64,000 nucleotides of DNA, taken from assembly GCF_958979055.1 (NCBI RefSeq), contig NC_084892.1, positions 23,524,001-23,588,000 on the forward strand, written 5' to 3'. The DNA comes from Alnus glutinosa. Lineage: Eukaryota > Streptophyta > Magnoliopsida > Fagales > Betulaceae. Of the stretch, positions 1-10,014 are shown piece after piece (position 1 is the first letter of the stretch; the number at the start of each line of letters is the position of its first letter). The position numbers and the translations under genes were made by a program. The notes under the pieces are model-generated. The model did no database searches. It saw only the letters and a list, made by a program, of their open reading frames with translations, and was not told the DNA's origin.

Positions 1-19
1 TGAGGACTCCTAGCATTAG

Positions 20-247
20 CGCGGGAGGGGACGACGTGTTCAAGTACATCGAGAGGGGATATCAAACAGGGGATTCGCTCATGCGTTCGCTTCTGATCCT
101 AAGATAGCAACATCACTAAGTCGCTACCAACACTTGCATCAAACGCTTGAAGTTATTAATTTTCACCACATGATTGATTTGGAGTGTCAGGAGGAGACAA
201 ATGTACCACCGCCAGAGTCCTCTGACAATGAGGACGATCATGCTTGA
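20..247 (+). pseudogene. 3' end of an unidentified coding region, probably transposon-derived
   Basis: Frame 2 is open from 20 to a TGA at 245-247. It encodes an end rich in acidic residues, with PPPESSDNEDD just before the last HA. Codon use looks coding from about 90 onward. Before that, another frame (open from about 8) reads more naturally, which suggests a frameshift near 100. The window edge cuts off the 5' part. The block sits 350 bp upstream of a Helitron-like 3' tail, so it could be the end of an element-borne gene. I do not recognise the family. Confidence 0.3.
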
Positions 248-593
248 CATATTTCAATTTCTCTATTATAAGTTTTCAAATTTCATGTTTATAGACTTGA
301 TAAATTTTATGTAGCATTTTAATACAGATTATCTAGTTTGTAAATATTGAATACAAGTTATTCCAATGATGTGAGTGTACTATTTTGTTATTTGTTGCCG
401 AGATAATTTACTATATACGTTTACGTATTTTCATTTTTATTCCTAAATTTTTATTTAGTTTCTAAAATTAAATGTAGCATTCTAAAAACATTTTTTAAAA
501 CTACTTTGTATATTATTTATTCCTTTTTAAACATAAGCACATAACGTAATTTTAATTCATAAAAACCCGCGCATGACGCAGGTTATATGCTAG
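248..593 (+). mobile_element. Helitron-like 3' terminal region, copy 1
   Basis: The end has the Helitron 3' layout: a short GC hairpin (ACCCGCGC then CGCAGGT, 565-582), about eight AT-rich bases, then CTAG at 590-593 followed by T. The 250 bp before it are AT-rich and recur before the second tail at 3770, including the stretches around AATATTGAATACAAG and the hairpin. No terminal inverted repeats or target duplication are expected for Helitrons. No Rep/helicase domain is visible here. Confidence 0.6.
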
Positions 594-849
594 TATATAT
601 AATAGAGGAATCACTAAGAATATTGCATAACATTCAGACAAGTGGCATCTTAAAATGCTTAAAAGTGTTCATTTTAAGTTAAACGGTGAGTTTAAGTTTG
701 TGTTAAAATGTGATAGTAAACTCAATCTCTATTTGTATGCTAAATAAAAACCGAATCCCTATTTTTTCTCTCTCAAATAAAAAAAAAAAAAAAAAACTAA
801 ACCCTATTTTGGTGTTAAACTAACTATTTTTTGAATCCCTATTTTTTCT

Positions 850-894
<45 letters not shown>

Positions 895-1548
895 AAAAAA
901 CCGAACCCTATTTTTGTGTTAAACATGGGTAACCAACTCATTTATGCATAAGTTATTTTTTCTTACAAACTAACTAAAACTAAAACGTAGTGTTTCATAA
1001 TAACTGTGTTTACTGCACTTTCAAAATCACAACCCTTTACAAAATTGTTCTCTATACAAAATTCAAAACTATCTACTGCCCCTTGGAGTTCGTCTTCAAA
1101 TCTGATCAATCAAAAGGTTCTCTCTCTGTAGATTTGTTGGGATCATATGTATTATATATATATATATACACGATTATATGATTTTATGTTTTTTTTTTAA
1201 TCTGTGTTTTGTTGTGTTCCTGTGAATGATATTCTGCTTTTCGATATTTGCAGTGTTTAATATTATGCATAAACTGTTCCAACTATTTTAATATATGTAT
1301 GTATGTATAATTACAGAGCTTTTGCGTAGCGATGATTTATGAATTGTTTAAAATTTGCAAAGCGCAGAGTTCTTGGAGTATTCACTCACTTTTTTGTTTT
1401 AAAAAAAAGAAAAAAAGAAAAAAAAAAAGATGTCTAAACTTTTAAACTGTCACATTTGCGTCCAAACTTCAAATGAAACTATGCAAATAAAAAAATATTT
1501 ACTGCACTCTCATGCCTTTACCTTAAAGCACAACGATTATGATTGTAT

Positions 1549-1590
<42 letters not shown>

Positions 1591-2260
1591 TTTTGATTGT
1601 GAGATCATTTCTTTTTACCTTTACAAAATCTTTCTATACAAAAAATACAGTAAAATTTTTTTGCTTCAATAGAAACAAATGCTACTTGAGAATTTAGTCT
1701 GACTCATCTCCTCTGACACCATTTTGTAGGAAAGGAATCCCTCTCAAATTCCAGTAAAAACTCAAATATTGTATTATTATTAATTTATTATTATCACTTT
1801 CATTATTCAAAAGGCAGAAGCGAGAGACTTACAGAATTCTTCAAATCTTTACTCTGCCGTATTAAACATAAGGATTTCTTTCTAGATTTTATTTCCTTTG
1901 TAAGAAAACAGAGTTAAATGAATGCCTTTATGCAATATATGATTAGTATTTTTTTTTATTTTTTTTTTGTGAATTTCTTCTTCCTTTCCTTTTTTTTGGA
2001 ACGTATAATACACATTGTTTACGTACTTAATTGATGGACGGCATTGCTTTCAAGGTTTCATTAGAACGGAAAATATTATGCATAAAATACAGTTATTTTC
2101 TATTATATTAGTACGTTTGATTCTTTGTTTTTTGTCTTTATTTTTTGTCAAAATAAATAATGCTCTTACTTATTCTCTCACATAAGTAGTTTTTGATTTA
2201 GCCTATAGCAAAAATTTGGGGTACACATATACTCCATAATTTTTGTTTGCTTTCTTGGAA
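594..2260. other. AT-rich non-genic stretch between Helitron-like tails
   Basis: No gene is recognised. It starts with a segment (594-650, containing GCATAACATT and GACAAGTGGC) that recurs at 3771-3830, right after the second Helitron-like tail. It contains long A runs (778-796, 850-887, 1554-1588) and a TA repeat near 1156. The open frames at 990-1181 and 1430-1672 are low-complexity or poly-Lys artefacts. Confidence 0.6.
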
Positions 2261-3339
2261 TCGGGAAAGTTAGAAAATAACAAATAATTATTTTCCATTA
2301 TTTGAGTAATTTCTCTTCCTTTTTTTTTTTTGTCCCTTTTTCTCTCTTTATTTTTTATGGTCATGTTAGTTTGTTATCGTTTTTATATTTTATTTTTTTG
2401 TTATAATTTTTATTTTTATTTTTTTAACATTATACATGCAAAGGATGATCTTAAAAAAAAAAAAAAAAAATCTCTATTTGACGGTACTTATTTCTATAGC
2501 TATGAATTTCATTGGAACCAAAAAAAGTGAAAAAAAAAAAAATTAAAAAAAAATCCTATTATGAGCATATTTTGTTTGTCGTTGGTTGTCCATTTTTATT
2601 TTTTTATTTTTCTTCCTTATTTGATGTTATAATTTATATACAAAAAATAAAGCTATTTTATATTATAGGAGTATTTTTTCAGTTTTTGTTTATTGTCTGT
2701 TTTCATATTTTACCCTTATTTTCTGTTCTAATTTATATACTATTTTTATTTATGTTCTAAAAGTGGTTTTTTTTTATCGTTATATATGCAAAGGATCGCC
2801 GGGAAAAAGAATCTCTGTTAGACATAACTTCTTCCAATACCTATGAGGCTATGAAATTATTGTAATTGGAGAAAATATACGATAAAATAAAAATAAAATT
2901 ATTTTTATACTATAAGAGTATTTTCATTTATTTTTTTTCGTTTGTCATCTGTTTTCATGTTTTGGTCCTTATTTTTTGTTCTAATTTATATATTATTACT
3001 TGTTTTGTGCTAAAAGTATTTTCTTTTATGATAAATATGTGAAGGACGGTAGTCAAAAGAAGAAAAAAAAAATCTCATTTTGTCGGGACTTCTTCCTATA
3101 CCTATTAGTTTCATTGAAACCAAGAAAAATATACAAAAAATACAAATCTTACGTTTCAATTTTTGTTCCTTATTTTTTTTTATTTTTTCTAAATGTAGTT
3201 TCTTTTACGTTCTACATGCAATACATATATACACCTCTAGAATGTTGTATGAGTTACACTTCATTTCATATTGCCCTCAATTTTAAAGGTAATAAGAAAA
3301 CAATATTTAGAAAAATAACAATATAATATTTGGCTTCAT

Positions 3340-3770
3340 TTTTTATGGTTTATAAATTGTTAATTATTCATTATTTGATTATGGTGAGAGTGTGATCTTC
3401 TTTAGTTTAAATATGTTAATTGCGAACAAAATTTTCTTTTGAGTTTCTTTTGTAAATATTGAATACAAGTTATAGCAATAATGTGAGTACACTATTTTGT
3501 TCTTTGTTTTTGTGAATTCCTATATTATATAAAAGGTCTCTTGAATTAACGTCTATAAAAATTGAATAATGTGATTACTTATAAAAAAAAAATTGAATAC
3601 ATGTGATTTATTTTGGTTCCTTACAAGATAATTTACAATATACATCTACGTATTTTTAATCTTATTCTTAAATTTTTATTTTATTTTTTAAATTAAATGT
3701 AACATTCTAATTTGTTATGCAGTTTTAATTAGTAAAAACCCGCGCGCGCAAGACGCAGGTTATATGCTAG
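3340..3770 (+). mobile_element. Helitron-like 3' terminal region, copy 2
   Basis: It parallels copy 1: the hairpin ACCCGCGC / CGCAGGT at 3738-3760, a TATATG spacer, then CTAG at 3767-3770 followed by T. The preceding 300 bp repeat the AATATTGAATACAAG, TGTGAGT and TTACGTATTTT blocks of copy 1. An extra CCTATATTATATAAAAGGTC block at 3520-3540 is shared with copy 3. The two tails lie 3177 bp apart, so this could be a full short Helitron or a tandem insertion. Confidence 0.6.
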
Positions 3771-4955
3771 TATATATAATAAGGAAATCATTCACAAGAA
3801 TGCATAACATTGCGACAAGTAGCGTTATTTCATACTGCCATGTCTCTCATTTAAGTACAAAAGGTGCGTTTCATTAGAAACCACTCCATTACAAAACCTC
3901 TATCATTTTTCTTCAGTTTTTATACAAAAAACATCGCATGATAACCGCTAGCTCCATTAGATAAGTTGCGTTCTATTCAGCTTTTATCCTAAAAAAAACC
4001 CATACAGATCGATTTTTACCATTTGTTCAACATCCACACCTGTCTATACCTTTTTTCTTGCCCAGATTTTTACCATTTGTTCAATATTCACGCCTGTCTA
4101 TACCTTTCGTCTTACCCGGCCACTACTTCTTAGTATTAATTTTGATTGGGTTTTGGAAAATGTGTTTGCAGAAGGTGGTGCTCAAAGAGAAACGGCATAT
4201 AATTCATTTCTTTCTCTTTATTTTCTGTGGTTTTGTTATTCACATTCTATTTTTTGCCTTTTTCTTCTAATTTTTAAATTATTTTGAACTTCTGTTCTTT
4301 AATAGTTTCTTTTATGTCGAAAAAAGACTCTATTTGATAGGACTTTTTCCTTTACTTACGAATTTCATTAGAACAGGAAAAAGTATACAGAAAAGGCACT
4401 TATTTTCTATAAATATTAGTATTTTTCTTTTTTCTTTTGTTTTTTATTGTTTGTGGTTATGTTCTTTTGTTTTCATTTTTTTGTTCTTATTTTCTGTTCT
4501 AATTATATATTATTTTTTATTGAAATTGTTTTTTTTTTTTTTTTTTAATTTTACACTGAATTCTGGAAAATTATGCTGAGAGAAAAGAGAGAGTTTCTTA
4601 ACATTGTTTTTTGTCCTTATTTTATGTTCTAATTTATGTATTATTTTTTTATTTCTATTCTAAAAGTATTTTCTTTTATGTTATATATTTAAAGGATGAT
4701 CGAAAGAAGAATTTGTATTTAACAGTAATTAATCCTATACCTATGAATTTTATTGAGAAAAAAATAGATTTGCGTACGGAAAAGACATTTAATTTCTATT
4801 AGATTAGTATTAATTTTGATTGGGTTTGATTGAATAGAAGAAGTGCTACTTAGTAGCAAAAACTCGGAGAGTAAAAAATTGATGGGACTCTATCATACCT
4901 AGGAAATTGTTTGCAAATTGTAGGGGTCATATTCAAAGAGAAAGTAAATAATGTA

Positions 4956-5248
4956 GAGTTCGTTTAGGTTTGCAATTTCAAAAAATACGATTTTAAAATG
5001 TGTGACTTGAAAAAATAATTTTTAAAAACGCAGTTAAGCGTTTGGCAAAATAGTAGTTTGCCCTTTAAAATCGTAGGTTAGTTTTTAAAATTTTGCGTTT
5101 TCAAAAAACACTCCCTTACCTGCGATTTGGAAAAGCAGTTTTCAAATCTCAATTTTTTTATGAATCCAATTCTCAAATGGTTCATTTTCTATGATTTGGT
5201 TTAAAATCGTACTTTTTATCTACGAAATCACAATCTCAAACGCACCTG
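4956..5248. mobile_element. MITE with degenerate long inverted ends
   Basis: The left end GTTCGTTTAGGTTTGCAATT matches the reverse complement of the right end, GGTGCGTTTGAGATTGTGAT, and both continue into ACGATTTTAAA blocks. The size is about 290 bp with no coding capacity. It is a typical non-autonomous DNA transposon. I see no convincing target duplication, so the superfamily is left open. Confidence 0.5.
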
Positions 5249-5500
5249 TAGTACATAATGGTAAACAATTTGTTTTTTAGTCTTTATTTTCTGTGGTTCT
5301 TTTCTTCATATTCCATTTTTGGCCTTTTTCTTCTAATTTTTTTTAATTCTATTCTAAATTCTTTTACGTTATATATGTGAAAGATTGTCAAAATTAAGAA
5401 AATATCTCTATGTGATATGACTTCTTTCTATACTTATGAATTTCATTGGAATTGAGAAAAGTATACTGAAAAGACACTTCTTTTCAATTATATTAGTATT

Positions 5501-6249
5501 TTTTATTTTATTTTTTTGCGTTTTAATTTTTTATCCTTATTTTTTGTTCTAATTATATATTATTTATTATTCAAATTGCTTATTTCTTTCTTTTATAAAT
5601 TTTGTAAGCGAGTTTCTTATTGTTATTTTTGATACCAGGTATGACAATCTTTTAGTTTATACAATTATTTATAGAGTAGTTTCTTTTCTTTTTCTTTTTT
5701 TTTTTTTTTTTTAATATACATTGTTTGTTACATGCTTAATTGATGGACAACATTAGTTTTTAAGGTTTTTTAAATGGACTATGATTTATTTTTCTTATAA
5801 TTTTTATTGAAATTTTCCTAGGCCAATTAGTTAATTGAGTGAGGGGAAAGAAATTTGTTATTCATAAGCAGTTCTTGCATTCTACCTAACCTGTCCAAAG
5901 CCATATTAGTAAAAAGGGTTTAAACTTTTGCTACTCCTTTTCTAATGCATGCATTAATTGCTCAACACACGTCTCTCTCTCTTTGGTACAACCCACGTCT
6001 CTCTTTTGCATTTGTTGAATGTTCATAATTTTATTATTTTTTGAGTAATTCTTCTTTTGAATTTTTTAAGTCCAAAGCACTTCATGATAAAATTGTGACA
6101 AGTGACATTCTTCTAAACAGACAAGTATATTTCCTTTTCGATAGATTGGGTTTAAGTTGGTTAAATTATTTTTTAAAATGTGCCTTGAGTGAAACGTGTA
6201 AGTTAGTTTTCTAGAGAAAAAAAAAAAATGATAAATTTTATATAACATT
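5501..6249. other. AT-rich non-genic stretch
   Basis: No gene is seen. A T run and short CT repeats (5973-5985) are present. The bases around 6085-6110 (TTGTGACAAGTGACATT) again resemble the segment that follows each Helitron-like tail. The region probably belongs to the same decayed Helitron cluster. Confidence 0.5.
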
Positions 6250-6440
6250 TTAATACAGGTTATTGAATACAAGTTAATGGAATGATGTAAGTGCACTATT
6301 TTGTTATTTGTTTTTATGAATTCCTATATTATATAAAAGGTCTCTTAAATTAACATCTATTTTATTTTATACATTATCTATTACTTTTTAAACATAAACA
6401 CATGACGTAATTTTAATTTGTACAAACCCGCGCAGGAATG
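6250..6440 (+). mobile_element. Truncated third Helitron-like 3' region
   Basis: The blocks ATTGAATACAAG, TGATGTAAGTGCAC, CCTATATTATATAAAAGGTC and GACGTAATTTTAATT precede ACCCGCGCAGG at 6427-6437, as in the two intact tails. The hairpin breaks off there and no CTAG end follows. It is a decayed or truncated third copy. Confidence 0.5.
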
Positions 6441-6869
6441 AAAGTCAATACTTCCATCCCTCAAACCCCACCACGTGAGACGATGAGAGTATTCTCACTA
6501 AGCTAGCAAAATGTAATTTAGGTTAGCCTCGTAGCAAAATTGGTCAAAAAGATAGCTAGTTGATATAGGAGCGATGCAAGAAGACATTTTTGTGTCACTT
6601 TAAAAATAATGTAGTTTTTAAAATCACAATTTAATTTATGATAAATTAATATTAAATTTTGATCAAATGATAATTTTTAAAAGTCACATAATTTTTAAAA
6701 AAACACAAAAAATACTTATAGTGTTCAACAAATTTGTTGAGCACGTAGCGTTGTAACTTAACAATGCATTAAATAAAAACTTAATAAAAGGAATGATTTA
6801 TACAAAAATCTGCGTATAAGCAAATAGAGTAAAGACAAAGTACCGAACGACGATAAAAAGTCGAATGAA

Positions 6870-9800
6870 GCAAGCTAAACAAAGAAACAGGAGTATGGAG
6901 AAATAATTAAGAAGGCTTGGAAAGTAAAACAAAGGGTGTCTAACCTCTGGAGGATGATCCATCGAAAGTTGAATGGGTGGAGGAGATCTCTGTAGATATG
7001 GGTGCGAAAATCAGAAAATAACATTGCCTCCCAGATTTAAAAGAAGTCATTAGAGCTCCACCCAATCCAAATAAAGGAAAACCCAGAGACTATAGAGATA
7101 GAAATGGTGGTCAATGAGGAGCTGAATTCGCTCTTTGAACACGAGGACCTACATTGGAGTCAACGAGCAAAAGAAAACTGGCTGAGGTATGGGGACTAAA
7201 ACTCTAAACATTTCCATGCTTGTGCTAGTCAGAAAAATCGCAGAAAATATATTGAAAAAATTAAGGATATGGGAGGTTGGCTCTGTCAGTCAAATGAGAA
7301 CATTGAAAGTGCTTTTATCCAGTTTTATGATGACCTTTTCACTGCTGGAATTGAAATTGACTTGGAGCCTTGTCTGAATGCAATGGTTTGTAAGGTGTCT
7401 TCAAAGATGAATTCAAAACTTACGGCTAGGCTTACTGTGGAGGAAATTCACACAGCCTTACACCAAATGGCCCCCATGAATGCTCCTGGCCCGGATGGAT
7501 ATTCGGTTTGCTTTTATCAGCACAATTGGGCAACTGTTCACACTAAGGTATACTCGGCTATTTTCCATTTCTTTCGTACTGGGATGTTGGATAGTAATTT
7601 GAATAAAACTCACATAGCTCTTATTCCTAAATCCCAACAACTTGAGTGTGTATTTGAATTTAGTCCAATAAGCTTTTGTAATGTGTTGTATAAGCTTGCT
7701 TCTAAGGTTCTGGCTAACCGGCTTAAATTAGTGTTACCAGACATTATATCTTGTACACAGAGTGCCTTCATTCCAGGTCGTTTGATCACAGACAATATTT
7801 TGGCGTCTTTTGAGACTTTACACTCAATGCAGACCAGGATGTGGAGTAAAACTAGCTTTATAGGCTTCAAACTCGACATGAGTAAAGCCTATGATCAAGT
7901 GGAATGGCCTTTCCTAGAGGCGGTCATGAGGAAGCTGGGTATTGCGGAGCAATGGATTACACTTATCATGGCCTGTGTTCGGTCAATTTCCTATTCCATT
8001 CTCATTAATGGAGGCCCGGTAGGAAATATCCAGCCCTCAAGGGGGATTCGCAAAGGATATCTCATTTCCCCCTATCTCTTCCTAATTTGTGCAGAGGCAT
8101 TGAGTGCTCTTTTACAGCAAGCTGAAAGGAAGGGGATAATTACTGGTGTTCCAACGTCTCTGCGAGGTCCTAGGTTGAGCCACATCTTCTTTGTGGATGA
8201 TAACATTATTTTTTGTAAGGCGAATTCTGTAGAATGGAGAAGAATTATGAAGATTTTTTGCATTTATGAAAAAGGTTCGGCCAAAAACTTAATCTGCTGA
8301 AGACGTCGTTATTCTTCAGTAGCAATACCAGCCAAGAAAAGAAACAGGAGATTTTGAGTCTATCAGGACTGATGGAAACACATAGGATTGATACCTATCT
8401 TGGACTTCCTTCGTTCGTGGGTAAGTCTAAGATCCAGTCCTTTAGATTTAATAAAGATAGAGTTTTGAAAAAGATCAATAATTGGAAGGTTAAATTCTTG
8501 TCTCAAGCTGATAAAGAAGTGTTGTTAAAAGCAGTGATTCAAGCGATACCTACATATAGCATGTGTGTTTTTCAACTTCCTATTACTTTTATGTAGGGCT
8601 GTCAAAACAGGTTGACACGACCCGTTTGGCCCGCGAACACGTTAAGGGTCAACCCTGACACGACCCGTTTAGATAAAATGGTCAAATTCTTTAACCCTAA
8701 CACGACCCTGCTAAATAACAGGTTGACCCGACCCGACCCGTTTGACCTGTTTATTAATAAAATCTATAAAATAAAAAAATAAAAAAAAAAACACAAATTT
8801 AAACTAAAAAAAAAAAAAAAAAAAAATCATATTGTTTGAATAATCATATTATTTCACAGTTGAAATATAAAATATTGAGTTGTTTTATTATTTACTTGTT
8901 TTGGTTCAATTTCTAAGTTCGAAAACTTGAAAGAAAAAAAAACTCTGCTAATTTTTTTTAGTCTTTGTCTTTTTTGTTCAAGTTAACTCAATAAAAGAAA
9001 AAGACTAGTTTTGTTTTTTATGAGATTTTTTTTAGTTTAGTCTTTACTTTTTAGACAGTGAGAGAAAGAGAGAGGTAATATAATTGTTTAAATTAAATTT
9101 TTAATGTTGAAAACAAATGTTTAAATATACGGGTTGACCCTATAACGACCCTTTTATTAAACGGGTCAACCCTTTTATCACACAAACCCTTTTAAGCTTA
9201 ACCCTAACCCTTTAACTTCGTGTCGGGTTCGCGGATCATGTCAAAAATTGTCAGCCCTACTTTTATGTAAAGAGATCAACGGCCTAATGCAAACCTTTTG
9301 GTGGAATCATATGGCACAAAGTTCAAAAATTCATTGGATGTCTTGAGAAAGAATGGGGCGTTCCAAAGCTATGGGAGGTCTAGGATTCCGTGATTGGTGC
9401 TTTTCAACTAGGCTTTCCTAGCAAAGCAAGGGTGGAGGCTAATCCACAACCTTCCTTCTCTTTCAGCACAAATCATCATAGCCAAGTACCATCCTCGAAG
9501 CTGTTTTATGGAGGCGTCCCTAGGCCCTCGGCCTTCTTTTGTTTGGAGAATCATTTGAAATTCTAGGGAATTGTTGTCTCAAGGTCTAGTTTGGCGAGTG
9601 GGAAATGGTTGCAATATTAAGGTGTGGGGGGACCAGTGGCTCCTGACTCCGCAAATTTACAAGGTCCAATTTCCTCCCCGAATCATTGATAGCCCGTCCA
9701 TGGTGGCCTTCTTAATTAATCATACCTCCAAGAACTGGAATGAGGAATTACTTAAAGAAGTTTTTACCGGAGAAGAAGTTAAAGTTATTGCTAACATTCC

Positions 9801-9914
9801 TCTAAGCCCATTGCTACCTGAAGATAGATTGATCTGGTCGATCCTTTTTTAGGGTCAAGTGTGTCGTTTTTGTGATGAACGTAGAGTATGAGAATTTCTG
9901 TTCAAAAAAAAAAA
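6870..9914 (+). mobile_element. 5'-truncated, degenerate LINE (L1-like non-LTR retrotransposon)
   Basis: This is the ORF2 part of a plant LINE. The best stretch is 7269-8300, 343 aa of reverse transcriptase with NAPGPDG, then IALIPK, a DMSKAYDQVEW block and an FVDD catalytic box (8190-8201). Family members usually have (Y/F)ADD. Downstream frames at 8354-8596 (TYLGLPSFVGKSK) and 9571-9852 continue the thumb and connection region. The reading frame is broken by an in-frame TAA near 7198, a frameshift near 8280, one near the hAT insertion, and a stop near 9557 and 9850. No endonuclease domain is seen. The end is followed by an A run (9905-9914) that may be a tail. It cannot encode a working element. 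Confidence 0.85.
8594..9259. mobile_element. hAT-type MITE inserted in the LINE
   Basis: It is a 666-bp insertion flanked by perfect 8-bp duplications, CTTTTATG at 8586-8593 and 9260-9267. The ends TAGGGCTGTCAAAA and TAGGGCTGACAATT (reverse complement of the right end) form the inverted repeats. Subterminal blocks rich in GGGTTGACC / ACGACCCG are inverted between the two sides. An 8-bp duplication with TAGGG-type ends is characteristic of hAT elements. It has no coding capacity, so it is non-autonomous. It interrupts the LINE reading frame after LPITF and is therefore younger than the LINE. Confidence 0.88.
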
Positions 9915-10014
9915 TCACTAACATATATTTTTTTACTAATGACATATACATCTCCAAATCATAGGGAGAAATATGGCGGAAAAAAAACAAAAAAAAAAAT
10001 CGCCATGTAAGTTT

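Larger units (their letters stand above)
2270..5500 (+). repeat. Degenerate dispersed unit inside Helitron-like DNA (six or more copies)
   Basis: A unit recurs with the core AAAGGATGATCGAAAGAAGA, then TCTCTATTTGACA, CCTATACCTATGAATTTCAT and AAGTATAC. It is followed by T-rich DNA containing GTTCTAATTTATATATTA. Recognisable copies start near 2438, 2788, 3040, 4312, 4690 and 5370. Copies are 60-85% alike by eye and irregularly spaced (about 250 bp to 1.3 kb). This fits subterminal minisatellite-like repeats in Helitrons that decayed and were interrupted. All open frames here are T/A-rich artefacts. Confidence 0.6.

Noticed and set aside
1430..1672. 80-codon frame with poly-Lys
   Set aside because: Generated by an A run in AT-rich DNA.
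9180..9215. Telomere-like CCCTAACCCT repeats
   Set aside because: The units are irregular and belong to the subterminal part of the hAT MITE. They are not the plant TTTAGGG array.
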